Assembly (NCBI RefSeq): GCF_021390245.1 | Contig: NZ_JAJUXH010000013.1 | Coordinates: 179,026 to 243,025 of the forward strand | Source: Dyadobacter sp. CY323 | GTDB lineage: Bacteria; Bacteroidota; Bacteroidia; Cytophagales; Spirosomataceae | Direction: 5' to 3' | DNA length: 64,000 nt | In this document: piece by piece, positions 53,896 through 63,456 of the stretch | How positions within the stretch are numbered: position 1 is the first letter of the stretch | Layout: each line of letters opens with the position of its first letter | Position numbers and translations under genes: made by a program | Notes under the pieces: model-generated | Databases searched by the model: none | What the model saw: the letters and a program-made list of their open reading frames with translations, nothing else | What the model was told of the DNA's origin: nothing

Positions 53896-56800
53896 ATGAC
53901 CGGAGATTTATTAGTAAGGTTAAACAAATTCCTTTCCCGTCACAAAACAGCGTTTTTCCTTAGTCTCATCCTGCTCATTGTCGTTCTTCTTACTGGAATT
54001 TCCAGGCTGAAAGTGACTGAAAGCATTTTTGCTACCCTACCCAAAGGAAAAAGCTTTGAAGAGTTTAACCGGCTGCTCGAAAACAAGAACATCATCAATC
54101 AAATTGTTTTCTCCATTGAAATCCCAGCCGAAACATCGACTGACGACGCGCGGCTCATCGGAGAAGAGTTTTCAGACTCACTCACCAGATATACCAAAGG
54201 TTACATCCGTAACATTCAGACCGAGCGGCCCAATGTCCAGGAAGACGTTTACCAATACGTTTACGCGCATTTCCCGCAGCTAATAAGTTCGGATTATTAC
54301 AAACATATAGAAACCAGAATTGCCGGCGATTCCATCCGCGGGGCTGTGAAATCAGCATATAACCAGTTGCTCACGCCAGGTGGATCGTTTTTGAAAAGGT
54401 TTGTACTCAACGATCCGCTCGGCATTACCGGACCTTTTTTCCAAAACCTGAATGCCAACAACAATTCCAATGGCATGGTCATGGACGAGGGGATCATGTT
54501 CTCGTCGGACCGCAAAAAAGTGATCGTTTTCGCCTCAACCAGCTTTGATTCAGGTAATTCGGATTCGAATGTAGAGTTGTTTAAGCTGACCGAGGCATTC
54601 AAGCATAAATGGAACAATCAGCATAAGTATAACCATTTTACGTATTTCGGCACATTTGAGATTGCAGCCCGCAATGCGATCCAGGTCAAGCAGGATTCAT
54701 ATGCGACATCTTTCATCGCACTTGGCGGCATTTTACTGCTGCTTTTTTTATACTACCGGAAAATCCTCATTCCGATCTACATTGTTCTTCCCGGATTGTT
54801 CGGGGCCATTTTTGCATTGGGGATCATCGGTTTTATCCGGCCTGAAATCTCCGGGATTTCACTGGCAACCGGCGCAGTAATCTTTGGCATACTGCTGGAT
54901 TATGCATTTCATTTCTTCACCCACCTGCGCCATACCCGCTCCATCGAGACTGCAATCAAGGAAGTAAGTGCCCCTTTACTGACCGGAAGTTTTACTACCG
55001 TAATGGCTTTCAGTGCATTGCATTTTGCGAATTCAACAGTTTTACAAGATTTCGGGCTGTTTTCCTCACTTAGTCTGCTCGGCGCGGCTTTGTTTACACT
55101 CGTTGCATTGCCCATTATTCTTCGCTCGGCTTCTTTTGACTACAAAAAGATACCCGATAAAGAAAAGTCGTTTTCATTTCCTGTGATGCCAGCTAAATGG
55201 CGCCCGGCTGTACTCGCCACCATCGCCGTCCTGACTATTTTCTTCCTGTATTTTGCGCGATTTACCGGGTTTGATAGTGGTTTTGATAACCTGAGCATTC
55301 AGGATGGCGATTTGCAGGCGCGGGAAGAAGCGTTAACAGGCATTGATCCAAAAAACGAAAAACGGATTTATGTTTTTACCACCGATCCGAATCAGTTAAA
55401 TGCACAGAAAGTAAATCATACCGTTTATAAAAAGCTGGTTTCATTGCGCGAAAATGGCTCGCTCAGCAGCTTTGTTTCCTCCGGTGCCCTGCTGATCCCC
55501 CGCGACCTGAGCCTGGAACGGACAAACCGGTGGAACAACTTCTGGAACCTGGGCCGTAAAGATTCCACATTCAAAACCATCGATAAAGCTGCCGCTGTAA
55601 ATGGATTCAACCGCGATGCTTTCGATGATTTCAAGAACTGGGTAGCTGGCCGGTACCAAAGCTCGGTGTCACTTGATACCCTATTCAACGAGCTGGGAGT
55701 CAATAATTTAATTGATTCAAAACCAGCGGAAACGACTTATATTTCGACACTCATCGTTAACCAGGAAAAGCTTTCAGCCGTAAAAAAAGAGCTCCGGCAA
55801 ATCAGCGGCGTCGCAATTTTTGACCGGGGCGAAATGGCCGGAGAAATGCTTTCAATGGTAAAAGACGACTTTAACTACCTGCTGCTCATTTCTGCGTCCA
55901 TTGTCTTTTTTACGCTATTAATCGTCTACGGAAGGATAGAATTAACACTGTTATCCTTTTTGCCGATGGTTATCAGCTGGATCTGGATACTTGGAATTGC
56001 GGCGATTTTAGACATCAAGTTCAACTTTGTTAATGTGATTGTTACCACATTCATCTTCGGACTGGGCGACGATTTCAGCATTTTTGTGACGGATGGATTA
56101 TTAAGCAAATACAAATACAAAAAAGACACGCTACGCTCCTACCAATCCGCGATTGCGTTATCTGCGGCCACCACGATCATCGGTACCGGCGTACTTTTCT
56201 TTGCCAAACATCCCGCCATCCATTCCATTTCCCTGATCAGCGTTTTAGGCATTGTTTGCATTCTGTTCATTTCCTTTGTTTTCCAGCCGATACTGTTTGA
56301 TTTTTTTGTTCAAAAACGCATTGAGCGAAAAAAAGCGCCCGTGACACTATTGCCGTTCCTGATCAGCATTTCCAGTTTTACCTACTTTTTATCAGGCTGC
56401 CTTTTTCTGCATTCCAAGCTGGTCACCATTTTACTCCTGCCCATTCCGAAAACTAAAAAGCGGGAAATGATCAACAAATCGCTTTCCTTTTATGCCAAAA
56501 CCGTGATTTACTCCGGTCCCCATGTCAGGAAGAATTTCTCGGGGCTGGAAAATCTGGATATGCAAAAACCGGTGATCTTTATTGCCAATCATACTTCCTT
56601 TCTGGACATTCTGCTGGCGATTATGCTGCATCCGAAGATTGTGCTCATGGTCAAAGGCTGGGTGTACAATTCACCTTTTTTCGGCCCGATCATCCGTTTT
56701 GCGGGATACGTTTATACCGATGACGGGCCGGAAGAAAATATTGAGAAAGTAAAGGCATTGGTCGCAGAAGGCTATTCGATCCTTATTTTCCCGGAAGGAA

Positions 56801-57729
56801 CGCGTTCGGAAGATGGTAATATCACCCGTTTTCATAAAGGCGCCTTTTTCCTAGCCGAACAACTTCACCTGGACATTCAGCCGATCCTCATTCACGGGGC
56901 TTCGGATGTGTTGCCCAAAAATGATTTTTTGATCCGGCCAGGCGCTTTGAACGTACGTGTGTTGCCGCGGGTTCGCTACGCCGATGAAAAATGGGGCGCG
57001 CAACTTCGTGACAAAACAAAATCCATCGCCACGCATTTTAAAAAAGAGTATGAGGCATTTAAATACGAAATGGAAGACGTTTCGTATCTGAAACACAAGA
57101 TTTTTACCAATTATGTGTTTAAAGGCCCGGTGCTGGAATGGTATTTCAAGATTAAATGGAGGCTGGAAGGCCGGAATTTCACCGAATACAATGCTTTGAT
57201 CGGCGAGCGGAAAAACTTACTGGACATCGGCTGTGGGTATGGATACCTGTCCTTTTATTTACATTATAAAAATGAGGAACGGGTTATAACCGCCGTAGAC
57301 TATGATGAAGAAAAGATCCTGATCGCTAAAAACAGCTACAACAAAACCTCGCACCTCCGGTTTCTTGCCCAGGATATTATGACAACGAATTTCGGAACGC
57401 AGGATGTGATTTTCTTAAATGATATTCTGCATTACCTATCGAAAGAAAAACAGCTCAATTTGCTCAAACGGTGCGCGGCTGCATTGAATCCGGGCGGAAT
57501 TATTTTCATTCGTGACGGCATCACCGATCTCGAACAGAAACACCGGAATACCAAAAAGACCGAGGCGCTGTCGACCGGATTATTTTCGTTTAATAAGAAA
57601 GAAGAAGAATTTCATTTCTTTTCCTCCGCCGACATCAAAAAATTTGCCAACTCTTGTCATCTTGGTTACCAAATCCGAGAACATTCGAACAATACCTCCA
57701 ACGTTCTTTTCATCTTAACAAAGGACTGA
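53896..57729 (+). CDS. trifunctional MMPL exporter / acyltransferase / methyltransferase
   Basis: A 1277-residue fusion. Residues 1-820 are an RND/MMPL-type exporter with membrane segments at about 17-37, 268-400 and 660-800, including GVILLDYAFHF-like and FGLGDDFSIFVTDG helices. Residues about 850-1050 are a PlsC-type acyltransferase with NHTSFLD near 895 and FPEGTRSEDG near 965. From about 1100 to the end lies a SAM methyltransferase with LLDIGCGYGYLSFY and FLNDILHYL. It would export the pigment, acylate a lipid head group and methylate the ring or chain. Such fusions are known in Bacteroidota flexirubin loci; here they replace separate genes. First gene of the right operon. Confidence 0.93.
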   Translation: MTGDLLVRLNKFLSRHKTAFFLSLILLIVVLLTGISRLKVTESIFATLPKGKSFEEFNRLLENKNIINQIVFSIEIPAETSTDDARLIGEEFSDSLTRYTKGYIRNIQTERPNVQEDVYQYVYAHFPQLISSDYYKHIETRIAGDSIRGAVKSAYNQLLTPGGSFLKRFVLNDPLGITGPFFQNLNANNNSNGMVMDEGIMFSSDRKKVIVFASTSFDSGNSDSNVELFKLTEAFKHKWNNQHKYNHFTYFGTFEIAARNAIQVKQDSYATSFIALGGILLLLFLYYRKILIPIYIVLPGLFGAIFALGIIGFIRPEISGISLATGAVIFGILLDYAFHFFTHLRHTRSIETAIKEVSAPLLTGSFTTVMAFSALHFANSTVLQDFGLFSSLSLLGAALFTLVALPIILRSASFDYKKIPDKEKSFSFPVMPAKWRPAVLATIAVLTIFFLYFARFTGFDSGFDNLSIQDGDLQAREEALTGIDPKNEKRIYVFTTDPNQLNAQKVNHTVYKKLVSLRENGSLSSFVSSGALLIPRDLSLERTNRWNNFWNLGRKDSTFKTIDKAAAVNGFNRDAFDDFKNWVAGRYQSSVSLDTLFNELGVNNLIDSKPAETTYISTLIVNQEKLSAVKKELRQISGVAIFDRGEMAGEMLSMVKDDFNYLLLISASIVFFTLLIVYGRIELTLLSFLPMVISWIWILGIAAILDIKFNFVNVIVTTFIFGLGDDFSIFVTDGLLSKYKYKKDTLRSYQSAIALSAATTIIGTGVLFFAKHPAIHSISLISVLGIVCILFISFVFQPILFDFFVQKRIERKKAPVTLLPFLISISSFTYFLSGCLFLHSKLVTILLLPIPKTKKREMINKSLSFYAKTVIYSGPHVRKNFSGLENLDMQKPVIFIANHTSFLDILLAIMLHPKIVLMVKGWVYNSPFFGPIIRFAGYVYTDDGPEENIEKVKALVAEGYSILIFPEGTRSEDGNITRFHKGAFFLAEQLHLDIQPILIHGASDVLPKNDFLIRPGALNVRVLPRVRYADEKWGAQLRDKTKSIATHFKKEYEAFKYEMEDVSYLKHKIFTNYVFKGPVLEWYFKIKWRLEGRNFTEYNALIGERKNLLDIGCGYGYLSFYLHYKNEERVITAVDYDEEKILIAKNSYNKTSHLRFLAQDIMTTNFGTQDVIFLNDILHYLSKEKQLNLLKRCAAALNPGGIIFIRDGITDLEQKHRNTKKTEALSTGLFSFNKKEEEFHFFSSADIKKFANSCHLGYQIREHSNNTSNVLFILTKD

Positions 57730-57775
57730 GATTTTGACAAAACCCATTTCGTAACCATTTGATTAATTCGATTTA

Positions 57776-59308
57776 ATGCAATCTTCCGAAGAGCAAAAAG
57801 AGTATGATTTCGTGATTGTAGGAAGTGGTTTGGGCGGTCTGGCTTGCGCAGTTATCCTTTCAATGGAGGGTCACCGTGTGGTAGTTTTAGAGAAAAACCA
57901 TCAGATTGGCGGCCATTTACAGGTTTACAGCCGCGATAAAAGCATTTTTGATACCGGCGTACATTACGTAGGTAGTCTGGATCCGGGCGAGAATTTGTAC
58001 CAGTTTTTTAAGTATTTCGGGGTTTTGGACAAACTCAAAATCAAGCGGATGGATGAGGATCAGTTTGACATGATCCGATTTGACGACGGCAGCGAATTTG
58101 CTTATTCCCAGGGACTCGAACATTTTGAAGAGAAACTCATCTCCTATTTTCCCGCAGAAATTGATGCAATAAAAGCCTACTGCGCGAAAATCGTGCAGGT
58201 TTGCAGCAAATTTCCACTTTATAACCTGGCCATTTCGGACGAAAATTATCAGATGGACGGTGAGCTGACCGGCATGAATGCGCACGATTACATCGCTTCA
58301 CTTACCGACAATGTGAGGCTGCGCAATGTACTGGCAGGCTCCAATCTTTTATATGCAGGGGTGAAAGAGAAAACGCCGTTTTACGTCCATGCGCTGATCA
58401 TGAAAAGTTATCTATCCGGCGCATACAAGTTTGTGGATGGCGGCTCGCAGATTGCAATCCATCTCAGCAGGGTGATCCGGCAAAATGGCGGCGAGATTTA
58501 CAAGCATAAGAAAGTGGTTTCGGCCAACTATAATGAGCGCGGCGAAGTAAGTGAGGTGGTTCTGGAAAACGGCGATACCATTCGCGGGAAGCAGTTTATT
58601 TCAAATGTCCATCCGGCCGTCACCATCGACATATTCGGCAGCGAGCGGTTTTTAAATGTATATAAAAACAGGGTTCAGAACCTGGAAAACAGCATTTCCA
58701 CATTTCTGGTACACGTTACCTTTAAAGAAAAAACCTTCCCATATTTGAACTACAACATTTATCAGCACCATATCGACAATGTGTGGGACGGCGTGGATTA
58801 TGATGAAAAAACCTGGCCGCAAACCTATTTCATTTGTACACCGTACATTTCAAAAACCGGCGAATATGCGGATTCTATGTCCATTATGACGTATATGAAC
58901 GCGTCGGAAACGGCCAGATGGGCCGGGACATTCAGCACTGTAGCCGAGCCCGGCAAAAGAGACGCCGAATACGATCAGTTCAAAAAAGAGAAGGAACAAC
59001 AGGTTATCCGTAAATTGGAAGAAGTGTTCCCGGGCATTTCAGAAAAGATCAAAGCGGTCCACAGCGCGTCTCCACTCACATTCCGCGACTACATCGGGAA
59101 CCGCGACGGTTCATTATATGGTATTATGAAGGATTCCGGCTCATCGTCGAGGACTCAGATCAATACAAAAACAAAAATCTCAAACCTGCACTTAACCGGC
59201 CAGAATATTTCCATGCACGGAATTCTGGGCGTGACGGTTAGTGCATTCGTCACTTGCTTTGCCTTTGTAGATAAAGATAAACTCATTCAAAAAGTAAAAA
59301 ATGCCTGA
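57776..59308 (+). CDS. FAD oxidoreductase, phytoene-desaturase / retinol-saturase-like (pigment locus)
   Basis: A 510-residue flavoprotein of the CrtI / RetSat group. The FAD-binding GSGLGGLACAVILSMEGHRVVVLEK opens the protein, followed by the DTGVHYVGSL segment and the C-terminal GQNISMHGILGVTVSA. It probably desaturates or isomerises the polyene or aromatic part. 46 bases after the trifunctional gene and two bases before the next flavoprotein, thus cotranscribed. Confidence 0.87.
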   Translation: MQSSEEQKEYDFVIVGSGLGGLACAVILSMEGHRVVVLEKNHQIGGHLQVYSRDKSIFDTGVHYVGSLDPGENLYQFFKYFGVLDKLKIKRMDEDQFDMIRFDDGSEFAYSQGLEHFEEKLISYFPAEIDAIKAYCAKIVQVCSKFPLYNLAISDENYQMDGELTGMNAHDYIASLTDNVRLRNVLAGSNLLYAGVKEKTPFYVHALIMKSYLSGAYKFVDGGSQIAIHLSRVIRQNGGEIYKHKKVVSANYNERGEVSEVVLENGDTIRGKQFISNVHPAVTIDIFGSERFLNVYKNRVQNLENSISTFLVHVTFKEKTFPYLNYNIYQHHIDNVWDGVDYDEKTWPQTYFICTPYISKTGEYADSMSIMTYMNASETARWAGTFSTVAEPGKRDAEYDQFKKEKEQQVIRKLEEVFPGISEKIKAVHSASPLTFRDYIGNRDGSLYGIMKDSGSSSRTQINTKTKISNLHLTGQNISMHGILGVTVSAFVTCFAFVDKDKLIQKVKNA

Positions 59309-59310
59309 TT

Positions 59311-60546
59311 ATGCAAACCGTTGATGTTGTAGTGATCGGTGCCGGGCCAGCCGGAACTGTCGCAGCTTCTTATTTAAAAAAACAGGGATACCAGGTTACT
59401 ATTCTGGAAAAAGAAAAGTTTCCCCGGTTCCAGATCGGTGAAAGTCTTCTGCCATGCTGCATGGAGCACCTGGATCAGGCCGGTCTTCTTGAAGCCGTAA
59501 AACCCTTGAATTTCCAGAGAAAAACGGGCGCTGCTTTCATGCGGGGCGAAAAACGATGTGAGTTTTTCTTTTCGGAACAATTTACAAAAGGCTGGACATG
59601 GACCTGGCAGGTCAAACGCGCAGATTTTGACAGTACCCTGGCAGAGGCCACACGTGCAAAAGGTGTCGACGTCAATTTTGAATGCGAAGTACTGGCCGTA
59701 ACCTGCGGCGCTGACAGGCAGAGCCTGACCTACCGCGATATAAACGGCAACGAAAATCAGGTCGAATGCAGGTTCATCATCGATTCCAGTGGCTACGGGC
59801 GCGTTTTGCCGAGGTTATTTGATCTGAGTAAACCCTCTTCGTTCACCCCGCGAGGCGCTATATTTTCACACCTTGAAGATAAAAACCGGACTGAAAAAGC
59901 AAGCAATAATATTTTCGTCCATTCTTTCGACAACAATCAATCCTGGATCTGGGCCATTCCTTTCTCTGATGGCTCGACTTCGGTGGGTGTTGTGGGCAAC
60001 AAGGAAAAAATCATGGAACTTGCTGAAAATGATGGCCTGAAATACAAAAACTTCATCCGCGAGTTCGAGGATCTGAAAGGACGTTTTACCGGTTCGCAGC
60101 TAAAATTTGAACCGCGTCATATTCTGGGATACTCAATTGGTGTGAAAAAGATGTTCGGCGAAGGCTTTGTTCTTTCAGGAAACAGTACCGAATTTCTGGA
60201 CCCCATTTTCTCGTCAGGCGTCACCTTTGCGACTGCATCGGGTTTGTTATCCGCCAAAATGACCCACCGGCATCTGCAGGGTGAAAAACTGGATTGGAAA
60301 ACAGAATACGAAGATGTGATCCAGAAAGGCATTGACGTTTTCAGAAGCTACGTGGCAGGATGGTATAATGGTGATTTTCAAACCATTGTATTCGCGCAGG
60401 AAATTGATGACGATATTAAAAATCAAATCTGCTCTGTTTTGGCCGGATATGTATGGGATCAAACCAATCCGTTTGTAAAAAAGCACGATACGATTCTGTC
60501 AACACTAGCGAAAGTGATCAAAATGAAGGAGCGGGCAGAGATGTAA
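59311..60546 (+). CDS. FAD-dependent oxidoreductase with halogenase-like motifs (pigment locus)
   Basis: A 411-residue flavoprotein. FAD motif GAGPAGTVAASYL at the start, then FPRFQIGESLLP. Two signatures of flavin-dependent halogenases are visible: WxWxIP as WIWAIP at about residue 212, and QRKTGAAFMRG, where the Lys of RKxG is the halogenation Lys of PltA/CmlS-like enzymes. It could chlorinate the aromatic ring of the pigment; chlorinated flexirubins are reported from related bacteria. The same fold also includes geranylgeranyl-reductase-like and hydroxylase proteins. Its stop is two bases from the convergent KS-like gene. Confidence 0.75.
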   Translation: MQTVDVVVIGAGPAGTVAASYLKKQGYQVTILEKEKFPRFQIGESLLPCCMEHLDQAGLLEAVKPLNFQRKTGAAFMRGEKRCEFFFSEQFTKGWTWTWQVKRADFDSTLAEATRAKGVDVNFECEVLAVTCGADRQSLTYRDINGNENQVECRFIIDSSGYGRVLPRLFDLSKPSSFTPRGAIFSHLEDKNRTEKASNNIFVHSFDNNQSWIWAIPFSDGSTSVGVVGNKEKIMELAENDGLKYKNFIREFEDLKGRFTGSQLKFEPRHILGYSIGVKKMFGEGFVLSGNSTEFLDPIFSSGVTFATASGLLSAKMTHRHLQGEKLDWKTEYEDVIQKGIDVFRSYVAGWYNGDFQTIVFAQEIDDDIKNQICSVLAGYVWDQTNPFVKKHDTILSTLAKVIKMKERAEM

Positions 60547-60548
60547 AG

Positions 60549-61592
60549 TTACTTTCCCAGTAAAATAAAGCCGTGCTGCGTTCCTTTGAAATGATTATAA
60601 ATGAGGATGTTTTTTGGCTGGCGATCTTGTGCATGCCTGTAAATGCAGACATCCGGAATGGATTTGCCAGCCAAAAGCTGAACCGCCAGCCAAAAAGCAA
60701 AGCTCGAAGCGGTGGGATGATCGCCCGCCAGATGCTTGAACCAGTAGCAATTACTATCAGTAAAAAAATTGACGTTCAGGTTCTTGTAGATGTGGTCAGT
60801 CCGGTTATCTCCGCTGACTCCCAGAAAAAGCGTGTCAATATCCCGGGCAGTCAGCCCGTTTCGCTCCAAGAATGCAAATATCGCTCCTTCAAGCTCACTC
60901 TCAGGCAGATAGCTGCTTTGAAATACATCTACTACTCTTGCTATGGTCCGGTCAGTTCGGCCAGATTCCATCACAAACATGGCAGATCCTTCGCCATTTA
61001 CCGAGCCCGGAGAGTCGGATGACAGCAGTTCCTCAGATGAAATATCTTCGGTTTTAAATGCCCCGGCAAGCGAATCAATATTATGATTATAGTCTGAAAT
61101 CTCTTCAACGCTACCAACCAGTAAGGTTTTAAGCTGATTTTCCTGTAATAAAAGTAACGCATCCAGCAATGCAGCTTCAAAAGCCAGGCCTTTGTGGACG
61201 TGTGTAATGTTGTAACCGGTGGTTTTGCTCATGAGGGCCAGATTACCTGCAATAGCATTGGGAGTGCTCTGGACGAAATTTGTCGGCGTGAGAGTACCTT
61301 CTTTGTAATCAACGATCTGGTTCAAAAAGCGCAGGCAATCTTCCAACCCACCGTTGGCAGTACCTAAAATGATCCCGTCGACAGGAGTTTTTTGAATCAA
61401 AGGCAGGCCTGCGCCCACTCCCATTCTCACCGCTTTTCCCATCCTCCGCAGCAAACCTGCGGGTATCAGCTGTCCATAATTTGGTTCGATGGCACTGTAT
61501 CTTACTCCCTGGTTACGCTGAACATCCCCATCAAGAAAAGAATGATCGAATGTTCTTTGAGGCGAAATGCAGGTCGAATCGGTAATATACAT
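60549..61592 (-). CDS. Cys-less ketosynthase-like protein, second copy
   Basis: A 347-residue paralogue of the chain-length-factor-like protein at 43922-44875. It shares the opening (YITDSTCISPQ), GTANGGLEDCLRFLNQ, TNFVQSTPNAIAGNLA and the tail (IYNHFKGTQHGFILL). By ungapped comparison with the active KS, the Cys position is Gly in THVHKGLAFE, so no condensation activity is expected. It stands at the other end of the locus, on the opposite strand to the preceding genes. Its promoter lies between it and the glpD gene. It may pair with a different KS. Confidence 0.8.
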   Translation of the reverse strand: MYITDSTCISPQRTFDHSFLDGDVQRNQGVRYSAIEPNYGQLIPAGLLRRMGKAVRMGVGAGLPLIQKTPVDGIILGTANGGLEDCLRFLNQIVDYKEGTLTPTNFVQSTPNAIAGNLALMSKTTGYNITHVHKGLAFEAALLDALLLLQENQLKTLLVGSVEEISDYNHNIDSLAGAFKTEDISSEELLSSDSPGSVNGEGSAMFVMESGRTDRTIARVVDVFQSSYLPESELEGAIFAFLERNGLTARDIDTLFLGVSGDNRTDHIYKNLNVNFFTDSNCYWFKHLAGDHPTASSFAFWLAVQLLAGKSIPDVCIYRHAQDRQPKNILIYNHFKGTQHGFILLGK

Positions 61593-61625
61593 GCTTAAAT
61601 GACAATGATTTGATGTTTACTCCGG

Positions 61626-63263
61626 CTATTGCGCGTCAACAATAAATTTTCGTACCTGCAAGTCATAATCCTGCTCTTGCTTCTGCTTCTCCTGCCCGCT
61701 CCAACCTAATTCCAGAGCCATCAAACCGGTAACAACCGGCAGACATTTTAAGGTTTCATTCCAATCTGTGATTTCCAGCCGGATCCTCCTTGCAAGAAAA
61801 TCCCGGGGCGTCACGGCCATTTCTGTCCGGACCGCATACACGACTTCCGCCTTTATGTACGGATAACTTGCGCACAACCGGTCTTTAAGTTCCGGATTTG
61901 TTAGTGTTAGCAAGGCAACACCTTCCGCTCTGGAACCGTATTTTTTCACTAAATGCTTGCAAATATCCTCGTCCAGCAAATATTTCCCTTTCAATGAAGT
62001 CCACAAATCGAATGAATAGTTTTCACCGCCAGCCAATATGTGATCTGCTGTTTTACAAGTGTTTACCTTTGAAAACAATTCATCCACCTGGTCTATCGTA
62101 TCCTTTGCCATGAGGCGATACGTGGTCCATTTCCCACCAAGCAAACTTACCAGCCCAGAGCCCGCGTCCACCTCCACTTCATGGTCCCTGACCAGGCTTT
62201 TTGTAGATTTGGAAGGATCGGCCGCAATGAGCGGGCGTAATCCACCGAAGCCGGCTTTCAACTCACTTGTCTTGATTTTTACAGCTAAATATGGATTCAG
62301 CGTATCGGCCAAATACTCCTTTTCTTTTTGGTTCAAAGTGGCCTCGTCGTCAATTTCATTTGCTTCCGTATCCGTCGTCCCGATCATCATGGCACCCTCA
62401 AAAGGAATCGCAAACACCACCCGCCCGTCCGAAGTTTTGGGAATAAGCATGGCATATTCACTATTCAAGGTCTCGGTAGAAAGCACGATGTGAACCCCTT
62501 TACTTGGCCTGATCCGCTCGGTCAAAGTTTCATTTGCCAGCAACCGGATCTTATCTGAAAATGGACCGGTACAATTGATCATCCGTTTTGCCCTGATCTG
62601 AAAGCTGTCGCCCGTTTGCACATCACGAACCCGGGCCGCAGTCAGTTTACCCTCATTATCTTTTTCAAAACCCTCCACATCCACGTAGTTAGCAACCGCA
62701 GCGCCGCTTTCTGACGCCGATTGCACCAGTGCCAGACAGTACCGCGCATCGTCGAGCTGACCATCGTAATACAGCACACCGCTATGGAGCTTTTTCGGGT
62801 TTAAGGTCGGGATTTTTTCAAGTACCTCGTTTTTGTTGAGCCACCGGCTTTTTGGCAAAGAATCATTGATGGCAAATGCATCATACATCTGTAAACCGAT
62901 CTTAAAATACAGCCCCTCAAACCAGGAATTTACGGGCGTCAGTAGTGCCAGCGGACGTGCCAGGTGCGGAGCGTTGCGTAACACAATATGCCGCTCTTCC
63001 AAACCATGCCTAACTTGCTTCAATTGCCCAAAATCCAGTTTTTTAAATGCCTGCTCAAGATACCGGACCCCGCCGTGGATCAGCTTCGTAGAGCGGGAAG
63101 AGGTCTCGGAGGCAAAATCCTTCCGATCGATCAATGCGACTTTATAACCCCTCAACGCAGCATCCAGCGCACAGCCGGCCCCACTCGCACCCGCGCCGAT
63201 AATACAGATATCAAACTCTTCACTTTTTAATTTATTAATGGATGCGGGGCGGTTCATTGGCAA
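61626..63263 (-). CDS. glpD: glycerol-3-phosphate dehydrogenase/oxidase
   Basis: A 545-residue membrane-associated flavoprotein that oxidises glycerol-3-phosphate to dihydroxyacetone phosphate and passes electrons to quinone. The FAD site is IIGAGASGAGCALDAALRGY, followed by SSRSTKLIHGGVRYLEQ, the typical GlpD signature; C-terminal domain DUF-like (VVYAVRTEMAVTPRDFLARRIRLEI). Start may be residue 1 or 3 (63263 or 63257). It marks the end of the pigment locus and belongs to general metabolism. Confidence 0.95.
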   Translation of the reverse strand: MPMNRPASINKLKSEEFDICIIGAGASGAGCALDAALRGYKVALIDRKDFASETSSRSTKLIHGGVRYLEQAFKKLDFGQLKQVRHGLEERHIVLRNAPHLARPLALLTPVNSWFEGLYFKIGLQMYDAFAINDSLPKSRWLNKNEVLEKIPTLNPKKLHSGVLYYDGQLDDARYCLALVQSASESGAAVANYVDVEGFEKDNEGKLTAARVRDVQTGDSFQIRAKRMINCTGPFSDKIRLLANETLTERIRPSKGVHIVLSTETLNSEYAMLIPKTSDGRVVFAIPFEGAMMIGTTDTEANEIDDEATLNQKEKEYLADTLNPYLAVKIKTSELKAGFGGLRPLIAADPSKSTKSLVRDHEVEVDAGSGLVSLLGGKWTTYRLMAKDTIDQVDELFSKVNTCKTADHILAGGENYSFDLWTSLKGKYLLDEDICKHLVKKYGSRAEGVALLTLTNPELKDRLCASYPYIKAEVVYAVRTEMAVTPRDFLARRIRLEITDWNETLKCLPVVTGLMALELGWSGQEKQKQEQDYDLQVRKFIVDAQ

Positions 63264-63297
63264 TGGAAAGAAGAGTCTGGTTATGGTTGCTTTATGG

Positions 63298-63305
63298 CAA
63301 AAGTA
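63298..63305 (-). promoter_or_regulatory. possible -7 element of glpD
   Basis: Minus-strand TACTTTTG fits TAnnTTTG and ends 34 bases before the glpD ATG. No TTTG was found at 18-20 bases upstream. Confidence 0.35.
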
Positions 63306-63456
63306 CGAAGTTGGGGCGTTAATTTTCCTTTCCGATCACAAACATGCAGGTTGCCGCATGGTACAATAATTGCATTTGAAAAACTTAGAACGTTGAAGTT
63401 CAAGAACTAAACTTTCTGATCAGTCCCAATACATCATTTAACAAAAAACAACATTT

